Source: Aureimonas flava
Lineage (GTDB): Bacteria; Pseudomonadota; Alphaproteobacteria; Rhizobiales; Rhizobiaceae
DNA: 64,000 nt
Assembly: GCF_003583935.1 (NCBI RefSeq)
Contig: NZ_QYRN01000001.1
Span: forward strand, 434,001 to 498,000
Direction: 5' to 3'
Shown here: one piece after another, positions 10,468-21,050 of the stretch
Layout: every line of letters starts with the position of its first letter
Numbering within the stretch: position 1 is the first letter of the stretch
Program-made: the position numbers and the translations under genes
The notes under the pieces: model-generated
Seen by the model: the letters and a program-made list of their open reading frames with translations, nothing else
Databases searched by the model: none
What the model was told of the DNA's origin: nothing

Positions 10468-11113
10468 GGCCGGCTCGGACGCCGCGATCCACGCAGACGA
10501 TCCGGAGCTGGCGGCGCTGGCCGCCGAGGGGCGGGTGGTCGCCTATTTCGGATACGGCTCGCTGGTCAACCGGGCGACCCTTCGCACCCGGTTCCTGGGC
10601 ATACGCCGCGCCTCGGTCACGGGGTGGCGGCGGTTCTGGATGCCGCGCGCGGCCCCCATGCCCGCGCTCCTGTCCGTGCGCCCGCACGAAGGGTTCGAGA
10701 CGCGCGGCGTCGTGGTCTACGACCGGGCCGACCACCTGCCGTCCGTGGACGAGCGGGAGGCGGGCTACGCCCGCCGGGTGGTGATGCCGTGCCACGCGCG
10801 GGTCGAGGCCTCGCCCGTGGCCGATGTCCCGCTGTTCATCTACGAGGTTTCGCCGGTCGCGCTCGACGCCGCCGAGGCGGGGGCAACTATCCTGCAGTCC
10901 TATCTCGACGCGGTGCTGCAGGGGTTCCGGTCGCTCTACGGCGACACGGGGGTGGCTCGGTTCGTGGCGGAAACCGAAGGGTTCGAGACCGCGGTGCTCG
11001 CCGATCGGGCCGATCCGCGTTATCCGCGCGCGGTGCGGCTGGCGCCCGAAGAGGCCGAACTCTTCGACCGCCTCGTGACCGAGCGCGGCGCGCGGATCGT
11101 GCCGGCGGGCTGA
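10460..11113 (+). CDS. gamma-glutamylcyclotransferase-like protein
   Basis: A 217-residue protein with the YFGYGSLVN motif that binds the gamma-glutamyl group in this fold, a later KRRFWM-like segment (WRRFWMPR) and YEVSP. Family members cyclise gamma-glutamyl amines or peptides to 5-oxoproline. The overlap with gor supports a role in turnover of glutathione or its conjugates, but the substrate is inferred. The general catalytic acid is probably the Glu in the [11 protein letters not shown] segment. Confidence 0.75.
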   Translation: MAEAGSDAAIHADDPELAALAAEGRVVAYFGYGSLVNRATLRTRFLGIRRASVTGWRRFWMPRAAPMPALLSVRPHEGFETRGVVVYDRADHLPSVDEREAGYARRVVMPCHARVEASPVADVPLFIYEVSPVALDAAEAGATILQSYLDAVLQGFRSLYGDTGVARFVAETEGFETAVLADRADPRYPRAVRLAPEEAELFDRLVTERGARIVPAG

Positions 11114-11259
11114 ACGCGTCCGGCGTCAACCCTTTGGTGACAAACGGCCAGGTTCGTGTCACTAAGCCGCCACCGATCCCTCGGGCGGTCTCGCCGGCCC
11201 GAGCCCTTTCGCCCGAACGAGAAACAGGAACCGGGCCCACGGTCGGTAGAGGAGATGTC

Positions 11260-12639
11260 ATGGCCAAGGATTGGACCCCGTCGAGCTGGCGCGCGAAGCC
11301 CATCGAGCAGGTGCCGGCGTATCCCGACCTCGCGGCGCTGGGCGAAACCGAGAAGCGCCTGGCCTCCTTTCCGCCGCTGGTCTTCGCGGGCGAGGCCCGC
11401 AAGCTGAAGCGGGCGCTGGCCGAGGTGGCCGAGGGCCGCTCCTTCCTGCTCCAGGGCGGCGACTGCGCGGAGAGCTTCGCCGAGCACGGCGCGGACAACA
11501 TCCGCGACTTCTTCCGCGCCTTCCTGCAGATGGCGGTCGTCCTCACCTTCGCGGCGTCCTCGCCGGTGGTGAAGGTCGGGCGCATCGCCGGCCAGTTCGC
11601 CAAGCCCCGCTCGTCGGGCAACGAGACCAAGGACGGTGTGACGCTGCCTTCCTACCGCGGCGACATCATCAACGGCATCGAGTTCGAAGAGAGCCAGCGC
11701 GTGCCGAGCCCCGAGCGGCAGGAGATGGCCTACCGCCAGTCGGCCGCGACGCTGAACCTCCTGCGCGCCTTCGCGCAGGGTGGCTATGCCAACCTCGACA
11801 ACGTCCACCAGTGGATGCTCGGCTTCGTGTCCGGCAGCCCGCAGGCGGAGCGATACGGCCAGCTCGCCGACCGCATCTCCGAGACGATGAACTTCATGCG
11901 GGCGATCGGCATCAACTCCGAGAGCCATCCTTCGCTGCGCGAGACCGATTTCTTCACCAGCCACGAAGCCCTGCTCCTGGGCTACGAGGAGGCGCTGACG
12001 CGCGTCGATTCGACCAGCGGCGAGTGGTACGCCACCTCGGGCCACATGATCTGGATCGGCGACCGCACGCGCCAGCCGGACAATGCGCACGTGGAATACT
12101 GCCGGGGCATCAAGAACCCGATCGGCCTCAAGTGCGGTCCTTCGCTCCAGGCCGACGAGCTGATCCGCCTGATTGACATCCTCAACCCGCAGAACGAGGC
12201 GGGCCGGCTGACGCTCATCACCCGCTTCGGTCACGAGAAGGTGGGCGAGCATCTGCCCCGCCTGATCCGCGCGGTCCAGAAGGAAGGTCGCAAGGTGGTC
12301 TGGTCGTGCGACCCGATGCACGGCAACACGATCACGGTGAACGACTACAAGACCCGGCCCTTCGACCGCATCCTGTCGGAGGTCGAAGCCTTCTTCGACG
12401 TTCACCGCGCCGAGGGCACGCACGCGGGCGGCATCCATGTCGAGATGACCGGCAAGGACGTGACCGAATGCACGGGCGGCGCGCGGCCGGTCCTCGCCGA
12501 GGATCTGTCCGATCGCTACCACACGCATTGCGACCCGCGCCTCAACGCCAACCAGGCGCTGGAGCTCGCCTTCCTGACCGCCGAGCGGATCAAGAAGGAG
12601 CAGGACGCCTATTGCCCGCCGCAGGCGGTCGGCTTCTGA
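11260..12639 (+). CDS. aroG: class II 3-deoxy-7-phosphoheptulonate (DAHP) synthase
   Basis: A 459-residue plant-type (class II) DAHP synthase. It joins phosphoenolpyruvate and erythrose 4-phosphate in the first step of aromatic amino acid synthesis. Class II motifs are [49 protein letters not shown] and CDPMHGNT. The ATG at 11260 follows a GGAG at 11251. It is followed by a strong terminator and faces the DedA gene. Confidence 0.95.
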   Translation: MAKDWTPSSWRAKPIEQVPAYPDLAALGETEKRLASFPPLVFAGEARKLKRALAEVAEGRSFLLQGGDCAESFAEHGADNIRDFFRAFLQMAVVLTFAASSPVVKVGRIAGQFAKPRSSGNETKDGVTLPSYRGDIINGIEFEESQRVPSPERQEMAYRQSAATLNLLRAFAQGGYANLDNVHQWMLGFVSGSPQAERYGQLADRISETMNFMRAIGINSESHPSLRETDFFTSHEALLLGYEEALTRVDSTSGEWYATSGHMIWIGDRTRQPDNAHVEYCRGIKNPIGLKCGPSLQADELIRLIDILNPQNEAGRLTLITRFGHEKVGEHLPRLIRAVQKEGRKVVWSCDPMHGNTITVNDYKTRPFDRILSEVEAFFDVHRAEGTHAGGIHVEMTGKDVTECTGGARPVLAEDLSDRYHTHCDPRLNANQALELAFLTAERIKKEQDAYCPPQAVGF

Positions 12640-12672
12640 GCGGGAGAGCTCGCAGCTAGGGAAGGATGGTTG

Positions 12673-12698
12673 GGCCGGACGGAAACGTCCGGCCTTTT
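12673..12698 (+). terminator. intrinsic terminator after aroG
   Basis: A perfect 9-bp stem GGCCGGACG/CGTCCGGCC with GAAA loop (12682-12685) followed by TTTT. It sits between the convergent aroG and dedA-type genes. Confidence 0.85.
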
Positions 12699-12717
12699 CG
12701 ATTCCCGGTGTCCCGGA

Positions 12718-13386
12718 TCAATCGCCGGACTTGCGCTCAGCGCCGGGCGGGCGGCGGGAGCGGGCCGGCTCCAGCGCCTCGGCGTCCGCCTCGTCGCGCC
12801 CGCGCGAGAACAGCTTGTCGCGCACCACCGAGCCGCCCTGTTGCCAGGCGAAGAACAGCGCCAGCAGCACGACGACGACGGCCAGACCGACCATCACCCC
12901 GTGCTCCATCATTTCCAGGCGCTGGAACACGGAGGTGATCGAGTAGCCGAAGACGTAGCCGATCGTGGTGAACAGGCCGGCCCAGATGCCGGCGCCGATG
13001 AAGTTCAGGATCAGGAATCGCGGAACGGTGATCGAGGACAGGCCGAGCGCGATCAGCCCCGGCATGCGCAGGCCGTAGACGTAGCGGTTCACGATCACGA
13101 AATAGGCCTGGAACCGGTCCACCAGCCGCAGGGCCTTGGCGAACTTCGGCTTCTTCTTCCAGCGGACCACCCACCGGCTGTCGGAGAAGTAGCGCGAGAA
13201 CAGGAACACCGCGAGGTCGCCGCAGAAGGAGCCCACGAAGGCCAGGCTCGCCATCAGTTCGATCGAATAGGAATTGCGGTAGGCGAGGAAGCCGCCGATG
13301 ATGGCGAAGACCTCACCTTCGAAGAACGTCCCCGCGAAGACGATGCCGGGGCCGAACCGATCGATCAGAGAGAGGATTTCGTACAC
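12718..13386 (-). CDS. DedA family membrane protein
   Basis: A 222-residue integral membrane protein of the DedA/VTT family. Seen: FFEGEVFAIIGGFLAYR near the N-terminus, FSRYFSDSRW, VNRYVYGLRMPGLIALGLS with the conserved Arg and Pro, and membrane segments up to about residue 190. DedA proteins help recycle undecaprenyl phosphate or flip lipids and affect membrane potential; the precise substrate here is unknown. The start is GTG at 13386, with GGAG about 6 bp upstream. A charged tail of about 30 residues ends the protein. Confidence 0.85.
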   Translation of the reverse strand: MYEILSLIDRFGPGIVFAGTFFEGEVFAIIGGFLAYRNSYSIELMASLAFVGSFCGDLAVFLFSRYFSDSRWVVRWKKKPKFAKALRLVDRFQAYFVIVNRYVYGLRMPGLIALGLSSITVPRFLILNFIGAGIWAGLFTTIGYVFGYSITSVFQRLEMMEHGVMVGLAVVVVLLALFFAWQQGGSVVRDKLFSRGRDEADAEALEPARSRRPPGAERKSGD

Positions 13387-13585
13387 GCGGTCTCCGCAGG
13401 CGTCGTCATGCTAGGTTTCCCCGCGCCCTATGTCGGGCGGAATGCGCGATTTGCAAAGGGGAGGCAAGGGCCAAGCGCGCATCACAGAGTTGCGCGCGTT
13501 GGCGTGTCGTGCTGTCACGCATGGGGGTTCGCTCACAGGGCGAAAGGCGCTCGACCCGGTGGCGAGCGCGAGGGGAATTCGACGA

Positions 13586-13912
13586 ATGCATGCGATGGAG
13601 ACGCCCGCGCCGACGGATGTCCTGGCGGCGGTGCTGGCCGTGGGCATCCTGTTTCTCTTGCGCTTCGCGCTGGCGCTGCGCCGGATGCGACACGAACTCG
13701 GCGCGCAGCGGCGCGATCCCGTTCCGGCATGGCGCGACGTCACGCGGCCGATGAGCTTCGGCGCCGCCATGGAGCCGAATCGTCGCCATGCCGTGCGTCA
13801 GCTCGTGACGGGGCTTTTCCTCCTGGCGCTGGCCGCGGTCCTCGGCGCATGGCTCGGCGGCGCCGCCCTGTTCGGCTGGCCGGTGCCCTTCGCACCGCAG
13901 TGGGCGTCGTGA
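13586..13912 (+). CDS. small two-helix membrane protein, unknown
   Basis: A 108-residue protein I do not recognise. Two membrane helices are visible: VLAAVLAVGILFLLRFALAL (about 12-31) and LVTGLFLLALAAVLGAWLGGAALF (about 72-95), separated by a basic cytoplasmic loop. AGGGGA lies 9 bp before the ATG at 13586. Its stop overlaps the start of the MFS gene as GTGA, so the two are translated together; it may be a partner of that transporter. That role is inference. Confidence 0.6.
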   Translation: MHAMETPAPTDVLAAVLAVGILFLLRFALALRRMRHELGAQRRDPVPAWRDVTRPMSFGAAMEPNRRHAVRQLVTGLFLLALAAVLGAWLGGAALFGWPVPFAPQWAS

Positions 13913-15138
13913 GCGTTCGGCACGAGGGCGCGGGGCGTTTCCTCGTCGCCAACGCGCGCTGGCTCGGCGGTGCGTTCCTCCTGTGCCTGTGCTCGTCGTT
14001 CGGGCAGACCTACTTCATCTCGCTGTCGGGCGGCGAGATCCGGCGCGAGCTGCAACTCAGCCACGGCGAGTTCGGCCTCCTCTACATGCTGGCGACGCTC
14101 GCCAGCGCCGCCACCCTGCCGTTTCTCGGGCGGGCCATCGATCGCTTTCCGACGCGCCGCGTCGCGAGCGCGACCGTGGTCGGGCTGGCTGCCGCCTGTG
14201 TCGTCATGGCAACGGTCCCCTCCGTTCCGGTTCTAGTGGTGGCCCTGTATCTCCTCCGCCTCTGCGGGCAGGGCATGATGTCCCAGACCGCCTTCACGGC
14301 GGTGGGGCGCTGGTTCGTCGCCAATCGCGGGCGGGCGGTGTCCTATGCCACGATCGGCTATCAGGCCGGCGAGGCGACGCTGCCGCTCATCTTCGTGGCC
14401 ACGGTCGGTCTCCTGGGCTGGCGCGGAAGCTGGTTCGCCTCCGCCGCGTTCCTGGTCGTGCTGGGCCTTCCGGCGATCTACGCCCTCGTCCGCCGCGAGC
14501 GCGACCCGCAGAGCACCATGGCCCCCGATCTGCGCCGACCGGCGGTGCGCGAGCGCATGCTCGCCGAGGTCGTGCGCATGCCGAGCTTCTACCTCCTGTG
14601 CACCGCCGTGGTGGCGCCGTCCTTCATCGTCACGACGATCTTCTTCCACCAGATCTACCTCGCCGATCTGCGCGGTTGGCCGGTGGAGCTGTTCGCCTCG
14701 GGCTTCGTGCTCATGTCCACGGCGACGGCGGCCTGCGCGCTGACCTGCGGCTGGCTGATCGACCGCTACACGGCGGTGCGCATCCTGCCGTTCTTCCTCC
14801 TCCCGCTGACCTTCGCGTGCCTTGCGATCTCGCAGATCGAATCGTCCGCGGCGATCTTCGTGTTCATGGGGCTCGTCGGCATCTCCAACGGCTTCGCCGC
14901 GACGCTCTTCGGCGCGCTCTGGCCCGAGCTCTACGGTGTGCGCCATCTGGGCGCGATCCGCTCGGTGGTCCTTTCGGCCATCGTCTTCGGCAGCGCGCTG
15001 GGCCCCGGCGTCACCGGCTACCTGATCGATCGCGGCGTCTCCTTTCCGTTGCAGATCGCGGTGATGGGGATCTACTGCCTGTGCGGGGCGGCGATGCTGG
15101 CGTTCTGGTCCCGCTGGCACGCCCGTCAGGCCGACTGA
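13909..15138 (+). CDS. MFS transporter
   Basis: A 409-residue, about 12-helix major facilitator. Between helices 2 and 3 the MFS loop motif appears as [12 protein letters not shown], and the second half carries a similar DRYTAVRIL. The closest general type is the oxalate/formate or nitrate-like MFS group; the substrate cannot be told. The GTG start at 13909 overlaps the stop of the small membrane protein gene. gltX follows after 43 bp. Confidence 0.8.
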   Translation: MSVRHEGAGRFLVANARWLGGAFLLCLCSSFGQTYFISLSGGEIRRELQLSHGEFGLLYMLATLASAATLPFLGRAIDRFPTRRVASATVVGLAAACVVMATVPSVPVLVVALYLLRLCGQGMMSQTAFTAVGRWFVANRGRAVSYATIGYQAGEATLPLIFVATVGLLGWRGSWFASAAFLVVLGLPAIYALVRRERDPQSTMAPDLRRPAVRERMLAEVVRMPSFYLLCTAVVAPSFIVTTIFFHQIYLADLRGWPVELFASGFVLMSTATAACALTCGWLIDRYTAVRILPFFLLPLTFACLAISQIESSAAIFVFMGLVGISNGFAATLFGALWPELYGVRHLGAIRSVVLSAIVFGSALGPGVTGYLIDRGVSFPLQIAVMGIYCLCGAAMLAFWSRWHARQAD

Positions 15139-15181
15139 GCCTCGATTGCCACGAGCGCCGCCGGGGTCTATCGCCAGACGC

Positions 15182-16555
15182 ATGACCGTGCTCGTTCGCT
15201 TCGCCCCGTCGCCCACCGGCTATCTCCATATCGGCAACCTTCGGCCGGCGCTGTTCAACTGGCTCTTCGCCCGGCGGCAGGGCGGCCGGTTCCTCCTTCG
15301 CTACGACGACACCGACCGCGAGCGGTCCCGGGCCGAATATGCGGAAGGCATTGCCGAGGATCTCGCCTGGATCGGCATCCGGCCCGACGCCGTGGCGCGC
15401 CAGTCCGATCGCCTGTCGCACTACGACGCGGCGGCCGACCTCCTGCGCGACAGCGGCCTGCTCTACGCCTGCTACGAGACCGCCGACGAGTTGGAGCGCA
15501 TGCGCAAGCGCCGAATGGGGCGTGGGCAGCCTCCGGTCTACGGCCGCGAGGCCCTACGCCTCTCGGCGGAGGATCGCGCGCGCCTGGAGGCGGACGGTCT
15601 GCGCGCGCACTGGCGCTTCCGCCTGCCGAACTTCGCCGACGACCCGTTCCGGCCGGAACGGACCGAGGTGCACTGGGACGACGTCGTGCGCGGCCGGCAG
15701 ACGGTGGACCTCGCCTCCCTGTCCGATCCCGTGCTGGTACGCGAGGACGGCACCTATCTCTATACGTTCTGCTCGGTGGTGGACGACGGCGAGATGCGTG
15801 TCAGCCACGTGCTGCGCGGCGACGACCACGTGACCAACACCGGCGTCCAGATCGCCCTGTTCGAGACGCTGGGGCACGCCGTGCCGGCCTTCGGGCACTT
15901 CAACCTCCTGACCACGATCGACGGGGAGGGACTGTCCAAGCGCAGCGGCGCCCTGTCGCTCCGCTCGCTGCGCGCCGAAGGGCTGGAGCCGATGGCGGTG
16001 GCCTCGCTCGCAGTGCTCACGGGCCTGTCGGGATCGATCGAGGCGATGCCCGACCTTGATGCCTTAGAGGCGCGGCTCGATTTCCGTCACGTCTCAGCAT
16101 CGAGCTCGAAGTTCGATCCGGCCGAGCTGGCGCGCCTCAACGCCGAACTCGTGCACGCCATGCCCTACGAGCGGGCGGCCGAGAGGCTTCGCGCGCTCGG
16201 GGTGCCCGACGCCGTGGCCGAAGCGTTCTGGCTGGCGGTGCGGCGCAATTGCGGGCGCGTGGCCGACGCCGCCGAATGGCGTGACGTCGTGTTCGGACCG
16301 CCGCCGGCCGCGCCGGCGCTCGGCGACGAGGATCGCGCGTTCGCAGGACGCGCTTTCGACCTCCTGCCGCCCGGCCCCTGGGACCGAACCACGTGGAAGA
16401 CCTGGACGGAGCGCGCGAAGGCCGAGACAGGCCGCAAGGGCCGGTCGCTGTTCATGCCGCTGCGGCTGGCGCTGACGGGGCTGGAGCACGGGCCCGAACT
16501 CGCCGATCTCCTGCCGCTGATCGGGCCGGAGCGCGCGGCCGCCCGCCGCCCCTGA
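15182..16555 (+). CDS. gltX: glutamate-tRNA ligase
   Basis: A 457-residue class I aminoacyl-tRNA synthetase. The HIGH-type motif is [20 protein letters not shown] and the KMSKS-type motif is GEGLSKRSG. The anticodon-binding helical domain covers about 300-457, so this is a full GltX and not a short GluQ-type enzyme. Many alphaproteobacteria have two GltX proteins, one for tRNA-Glu and one charging tRNA-Gln for the amidotransferase route; which one this is cannot be decided here. The ATG at 15182 puts the HIGH region at the normal place. Confidence 0.92.
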   Translation: MTVLVRFAPSPTGYLHIGNLRPALFNWLFARRQGGRFLLRYDDTDRERSRAEYAEGIAEDLAWIGIRPDAVARQSDRLSHYDAAADLLRDSGLLYACYETADELERMRKRRMGRGQPPVYGREALRLSAEDRARLEADGLRAHWRFRLPNFADDPFRPERTEVHWDDVVRGRQTVDLASLSDPVLVREDGTYLYTFCSVVDDGEMRVSHVLRGDDHVTNTGVQIALFETLGHAVPAFGHFNLLTTIDGEGLSKRSGALSLRSLRAEGLEPMAVASLAVLTGLSGSIEAMPDLDALEARLDFRHVSASSSKFDPAELARLNAELVHAMPYERAAERLRALGVPDAVAEAFWLAVRRNCGRVADAAEWRDVVFGPPPAAPALGDEDRAFAGRAFDLLPPGPWDRTTWKTWTERAKAETGRKGRSLFMPLRLALTGLEHGPELADLLPLIGPERAAARRP

Positions 16556-16585
16556 GGGCGGCGCGCCGACCCGCGCCCGGCGGCC

Positions 16586-18898
16586 TCAGCCTTCCTCGTC
16601 GCGCTGAACCGCCTCGGCCACCGCGATCGCGGCCATGTTCACCACGCCGCGCGAGGTCACCGACGGCGTCAGGATATGCGCGGGCTTTGCGGTGCCGAGG
16701 AGGATCGGCCCGACATGCAGCGCGTCGGTCATCGACTTCACGACGTTCATCGTGATGTTGGCCGCGTCCAGCGTCGGAAACAGCAGGAGGTTGGCGTCCT
16801 CGGTCAGCGTCGAGTTGGGCATCACCCGCTGACGCAGCTCGCGCGAGAGCGCGGCGTCGCCATGCATCTCGCCGTCGATCTCGAGGTTCGGCATCGCCTC
16901 GCGCACCAGCGCGAGCGCGGCGCGCAGCTTGCGGGCGTCCTGCGTATCGGCCGTGCCGAAGTTCGAATGCGACAGCAGCGCGGCGCGCGGCTGGATGCGG
17001 AACCGCTGGATCATGCGTGCCGCGAGCTGCGCGATCTCCGCCAGGTTCTCGGCCGTCGGGCTGTCCTGCACGTAGGTGTCGGCGAAGAAGGTCGTGGCGT
17101 TCTGCGAGATCAGGAGGCTGAGGCCCGACAGACGTCCGACGCCCGGCGCCACGCCGATGATCTGGCGGATGTCACGGATCTGGCGCGAGAATCGGCCTGC
17201 GAGGCCGCAGATCAGGATGTCGGCGTCCCCGCGCGAAACCGAGACCGCGCCGATCACCGTCGTGTTGGTGCGCACCAAGGCGCGCGCCGTATCCGGGTTC
17301 ACGCCGCGACGACCGACCTTGGAGAAGTAGTGGTCCACGTAGTCGCGGTAGCGCGGATCGTCCTCGGGGTTCACCACCTCGAAATCCTGATGCGGGCGGA
17401 TGCGCAGGCCGAAACGTTCGAGCCGCGTCTGGATCACGCTGGGGCGGCCGATCAGGATCGGCCGGCAGACCTTGTCCTCCATCAGGACCTGCGCGGCGCG
17501 AAGGACGCGCTCGTCCTCGCCGTCCGAGAAGATGACCCGCTTCTCCGAGTTCCGCGCGATGGCGAAGATCGGCTTCATCACCAGGCCGGAGCGGTAGACG
17601 AAGCGGTTCAGCCGGTCGAGATAGGCGTCCCAGTCGGCGATCGGTCGCAGCGCGACGCCCGTCGCCTCGGCCGCGCGCGCCACGGCGGGGGCGATTTTCA
17701 GGATGAGCCGAGGGTCGAAGGGCGAGGGGATCAGGTATTCCGGCCCGAAGATCGGCGTCTCGGATCCGTAGGCCTTGGCCGCGACCTCGGACACCTCCTC
17801 GCGCGCCAGCGCGGCGATCGCGTCCACCGCCGCGATCTTCATCTCCTCGTTGATGGACGTCGCGCCGCAGTCCAGCGCGCCGCGGAAGATGTAGGGGAAG
17901 CACAGGACGTTGTTGACCTGGTTGGCGAAATCCGAGCGCCCGGTGCAGATCATCGCGTCCTGGCGCACCTCGCGCGCGAGGTCGGGCATGATCTCCGGCG
18001 TCGGGTTGGCGAGCGCCATCACCAGCGGCTTCTCGGCCATCGATTCGAGAAGCTCGGGCTTGAGCACCCCGCCGGCCGAGAGACCTAGGAAGATGTCGGC
18101 CCCACCGATCACCTCGGGGAGCGTGCGCGCCTCGGTCTTCTTGGCATAGACCGCCATCCAGCGGTCCATTCCCTTCTCGCGCCCCTCGTAGACGACGCCT
18201 TCCTTGTCCGTGCAGGTGATGTTCTCGACCCGAGCGCCGAGCGACACGAGGAGGTTGAGGCAGGCGAGGGCGGCCGCCCCGGCACCGGAGGTGACGATCC
18301 GCACGTCCTCGATGCGCTTGCCCGCGAGCAGCAGCGCGTTGCGCACCGCGGCAGCGACGATGATCGCCGTTCCGTGCTGGTCGTCGTGGAAGACAGGAAT
18401 GCCCATCTTGGCGCGGAGCTGCTCCTCCACCTCGAAGCACTCGGGCGCCTTGATGTCCTCGAGGTTGATGCCGCCGAAGGTCGGCTCCAGCGCCGAGACG
18501 ACGTCCACCATGCGATCGATGCTGGTGGCGTCGATCTCGATGTCGAAGACGTCGATGTCGGCGAACTTCTTGAACAGGACCGCCTTGCCTTCCATCACCG
18601 GCTTAGACGCGAGCGGGCCGATATTGCCGAGCCCGAGCACCGCCGAACCGTTGGACACCACCGCCACGAGGTTCGCCCGGCTGGTGAAGTCGGCGGCGAC
18701 CGCCGGATCGTCGGCGATGGCGAGGCACGGCGCGGCGACGCCCGGCGAGTAGGCGAGCGCGAGGTCGCGCTGGTTGCCGAGGGGCTTGGTGGCGTGGACG
18801 CCGAGTTTCCCGGGCTTGGGATGGCGGTGGTAGAACAGCGCCTGCTCGTCCAGATCCCGCTTGGCGGAGGTGTTTCTGGTCTCGTCGGCGCTCGTCAT
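16586..18898 (-). CDS. maeB: NADP-dependent malic enzyme with phosphotransacetylase-like domain
   Basis: A 770-residue fusion usual in Gram-negatives. The N-terminal half is malic enzyme: [43 protein letters not shown] and a Rossmann [13 protein letters not shown]. The C-terminal half (about 430-770) resembles phosphate acetyltransferase but in known members is regulatory (acetyl-CoA inhibition). The enzyme turns malate into pyruvate, CO2 and NADPH. The ATG at 18898 starts MTSADETRN; the frame stays open upstream without family similarity. It is divergent from the LpxH-like gene. Confidence 0.95.
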   Translation of the reverse strand: MTSADETRNTSAKRDLDEQALFYHRHPKPGKLGVHATKPLGNQRDLALAYSPGVAAPCLAIADDPAVAADFTSRANLVAVVSNGSAVLGLGNIGPLASKPVMEGKAVLFKKFADIDVFDIEIDATSIDRMVDVVSALEPTFGGINLEDIKAPECFEVEEQLRAKMGIPVFHDDQHGTAIIVAAAVRNALLLAGKRIEDVRIVTSGAGAAALACLNLLVSLGARVENITCTDKEGVVYEGREKGMDRWMAVYAKKTEARTLPEVIGGADIFLGLSAGGVLKPELLESMAEKPLVMALANPTPEIMPDLAREVRQDAMICTGRSDFANQVNNVLCFPYIFRGALDCGATSINEEMKIAAVDAIAALAREEVSEVAAKAYGSETPIFGPEYLIPSPFDPRLILKIAPAVARAAEATGVALRPIADWDAYLDRLNRFVYRSGLVMKPIFAIARNSEKRVIFSDGEDERVLRAAQVLMEDKVCRPILIGRPSVIQTRLERFGLRIRPHQDFEVVNPEDDPRYRDYVDHYFSKVGRRGVNPDTARALVRTNTTVIGAVSVSRGDADILICGLAGRFSRQIRDIRQIIGVAPGVGRLSGLSLLISQNATTFFADTYVQDSPTAENLAEIAQLAARMIQRFRIQPRAALLSHSNFGTADTQDARKLRAALALVREAMPNLEIDGEMHGDAALSRELRQRVMPNSTLTEDANLLLFPTLDAANITMNVVKSMTDALHVGPILLGTAKPAHILTPSVTSRGVVNMAAIAVAEAVQRDEEG

Positions 18899-19083
18899 GC
18901 CTGCGTCTCCCGTGTCTCGGGCGCGGCGCAACGCTGCGCCGGACCCGCATCGATCATGCGTGGACCGACTAATGCCTGCGGCGACCGCGGTAGACAAGCT
19001 CCGGGCGGAACGCGCGGCGTCACATGGATGCAATGCAAAACGGCCAGTTTGCCCCCAATGGCAAGCGAAGGGGGCCGACGCCC

Positions 19084-19920
19084 ATGACGCCGACGAGAAC
19101 GCCTGGTCCGATCCGGCATTTCCGCACGCTCTTCATCTCCGACCTGCATCTGGGCTCCAAGGCGGCGCAGGCCGAACGCCTCCTGGCGTTCCTCGCCGTG
19201 CACGATGCGGAGAAGATCTATCTGGTCGGCGACATCGTGGACGGATGGCGGCTCAAGCGCGCGTGGCACTGGCCGCAGTCCCACAACGACGTGGTGCAGG
19301 CGTTCCTGCGCAAGGCCCGCAAGGGCACGCAGATCGTCTACGTTCCCGGCAATCACGACGAGTTCCTACGCGGCTTCCCCGGCCAGCATTTCGGCGGGAT
19401 CGAGGTGCGGCTGACCGACGTGCACGAGACGGCGGACGGACGGCGCCTCCTGGTGATGCACGGCGACGAGTTCGACGTCGTGGTGCGCAACGCGCGTCTG
19501 ATCGCCTATCTCGGCGACTGGGCCTACGACGCAGCCATCGCGATCAACCTCGTGTTCAACCAGTTCCGCCGCCGCTTCGGCTTCGGCTACTGGTCGTTCT
19601 CGTCCTGGGCCAAGCTCAAGGTGAAGAACGCCGTGTCCTTCATCGGCGCCTTCGAGACCGCGCTCGCCTCCGAGGCCGGGCGCATGGGATGCGACGGCGT
19701 GGTGTGCGGCCATATCCACCACCCGCAGATCGCGGAGCGGGCCGGGATGCTCTACGTCAACAGCGGCGACTGGGTGGAAAGCTGCTCCGCGATCGCCGAG
19801 CGTCACGACGGCTCGCTCGAACTCCTCACCTGGACGGGCCTACCCGCGGCGGCGCCTCAGCTCGTGGACCTGCCGCAGTCCGAGGAGATCAAGCCGCTCG
19901 AGCCCGCCAAGGCCGCCTGA
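19084..19920 (+). CDS. UDP-2,3-diacylglucosamine diphosphatase-like metallophosphoesterase
   Basis: A 278-residue calcineurin-type phosphoesterase with all metal motifs: ISDLHLGS, GDIVDGW, PGNHDE, VMHGDEFD and GHIHHPQ. It belongs to the LpxH/YbbF-like group that cleaves UDP-2,3-diacylglucosamine in lipid A synthesis. Many alphaproteobacteria use LpxI for that step, so this LpxH-like protein may act on another pyrophosphate or phospholipid at the membrane. The ATG at 19084 is preferred over 19024, whose extension is not family-like. It ends 8 bp from the convergent dipeptide epimerase gene. Confidence 0.8.
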   Translation: MTPTRTPGPIRHFRTLFISDLHLGSKAAQAERLLAFLAVHDAEKIYLVGDIVDGWRLKRAWHWPQSHNDVVQAFLRKARKGTQIVYVPGNHDEFLRGFPGQHFGGIEVRLTDVHETADGRRLLVMHGDEFDVVVRNARLIAYLGDWAYDAAIAINLVFNQFRRRFGFGYWSFSSWAKLKVKNAVSFIGAFETALASEAGRMGCDGVVCGHIHHPQIAERAGMLYVNSGDWVESCSAIAERHDGSLELLTWTGLPAAAPQLVDLPQSEEIKPLEPAKAA

Positions 19921-19927
19921 CGCGCCC

Positions 19928-20914
19928 TCAACCCCAGAGCGCCGGGCTCGGCGCGCCCACGGTCGAGCCCTCGTAGGCCAGCCCGTCCGCCCGATCCTCC
20001 GCCAGCAGGAGCGGTCCGTCCAGATCGCAGAGCTCGGCCTCCTGCGCGAGGAGCACGGCCGGCGCCATGGCGAGCGACGAGCCGACCATGCAGCCCGCCA
20101 TCACCCCGAAGCCGAGCCGGCGCGCTTCGCGCAGGAACCTCAGCCCCTCGGTCAGCCCGCCGGTCTTGTCGAGCTTGAGGTTCACGTAGTCGTAGCGGCC
20201 GACGAGGCTCGCAAGGTCGCCGCTGCCGTGCACCGATTCGTCCGCGCAGACCGGCACCGGCCTTGGCATCCGGGCAAGCATCTCGTCCTGCCCCGCCGGC
20301 AGCGGCTGCTCCACCACCGCCGCTCCGACCCCCGCCGCCGCCAGCATCAGCTCACGGATCGTTTCCGGCCGCCAGCCCTCGTTGGCGTCGATGATGAGTC
20401 GCGCACCCGGCGCCGCCGCGCGCACGGCCCGCATCCTTTCCGCATCGCCCTCCGGCCCGCCGACCTTGACCTTGAGGACGCTGCGCCCCCGCACGGCGGC
20501 GGCTGCCCGGTGCATCTCGTCGGCGGTGTCCAAGGAGATGGTGAAGGCCGTGTCCACGGCACGGGGGCGGGCGATGCCGAGCCGCCGGGCCACTCCGTCG
20601 CCGTCGCGCTTGGCCTCGAGGTCCCAGAACGCGCAGTCCAGCGCGTTGCGGGCCGCGCCGGCGGGCAGGAGGTCCTGCAGCTCCTGCCGCGTCGCGCCGG
20701 CCTCGACCGCGGATCGCGCACCCTCGATCGCCGCGCACACGCTCTCGACGCTCTCGCCGTAGCGCGCATAGGGCACGCATTCGCCTCGGCCTCGCGCGGC
20801 GCCTTCGTCGAGGGTGCAGACGACCACCACGGCCTCGGTCTTAGAGCCACGCGCGATGGTGAAGCGGCGCGCCAGCGGGAAGCGGTCCACTGTGACTGAA
20901 AGACGACGCGGCAT
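19928..20914 (-). CDS. dipeptide epimerase (L-Ala-D/L-Glu epimerase family)
   Basis: A 328-residue enolase-superfamily protein. The catalytic and metal residues are visible: KVKVGG (base 1), IIDANEGW and a following VVEQP (metal Asp and Glu), ADESVH (metal ligand), and KLDKTGG (base 2). Relatives epimerise L-Ala-D-Glu from cell-wall peptides so that it can be degraded. The substrate is inferred from the family. A GAGGA lies just before two tandem ATGs (20917 and 20914); the second has the better spacing. It is divergent from the mla operon and shares with it an operator-like region. In this window murI at 57.9 kb is the other D-Glu gene. Confidence 0.85.
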   Translation of the reverse strand: MPRRLSVTVDRFPLARRFTIARGSKTEAVVVVCTLDEGAARGRGECVPYARYGESVESVCAAIEGARSAVEAGATRQELQDLLPAGAARNALDCAFWDLEAKRDGDGVARRLGIARPRAVDTAFTISLDTADEMHRAAAAVRGRSVLKVKVGGPEGDAERMRAVRAAAPGARLIIDANEGWRPETIRELMLAAAGVGAAVVEQPLPAGQDEMLARMPRPVPVCADESVHGSGDLASLVGRYDYVNLKLDKTGGLTEGLRFLREARRLGFGVMAGCMVGSSLAMAPAVLLAQEAELCDLDGPLLLAEDRADGLAYEGSTVGAPSPALWG

Positions 20915-20943
20915 CATATTTCCTCGACAAACTCGGGTGGGCA

Positions 20944-21009
20944 TTGCATCGCACACGATGCAAGCTAACTCTGCCTTCACAAACTTTAGCCGGCGATGCG
21001 AGCGCATCG
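20944..21009. promoter_or_regulatory. operator-like array of four CGATGC/GCATCG half-sites
   Basis: Two inverted repeats lie between dgcA-type and mla genes. The first is TTGCATCG-CACA-CGATGCAA (20944-20963), perfect 8-bp arms with a 4-nt centre. The second is CGATGC-GAGC-GCATCG (20994-21009). The half-sites begin at 20946, 20956, 20994 and 21004, so the members of each pair are 10 bp apart, one helical turn, and pairs are 48 bp apart. This suggests binding of a dimeric or tetrameric regulator to both. The regulator is unknown. Confidence 0.5.
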
Positions 21010-21050
21010 GCGAGATTTTTCGACTGCCAACCTCCGACCCGAGCGATCGC

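Noticed and set aside
16676-18088. 470-codon open frame opposite maeB
   Set aside because: maeB is certain on the other strand; the antisense peptide is Arg/His/Asp-rich and resembles nothing.
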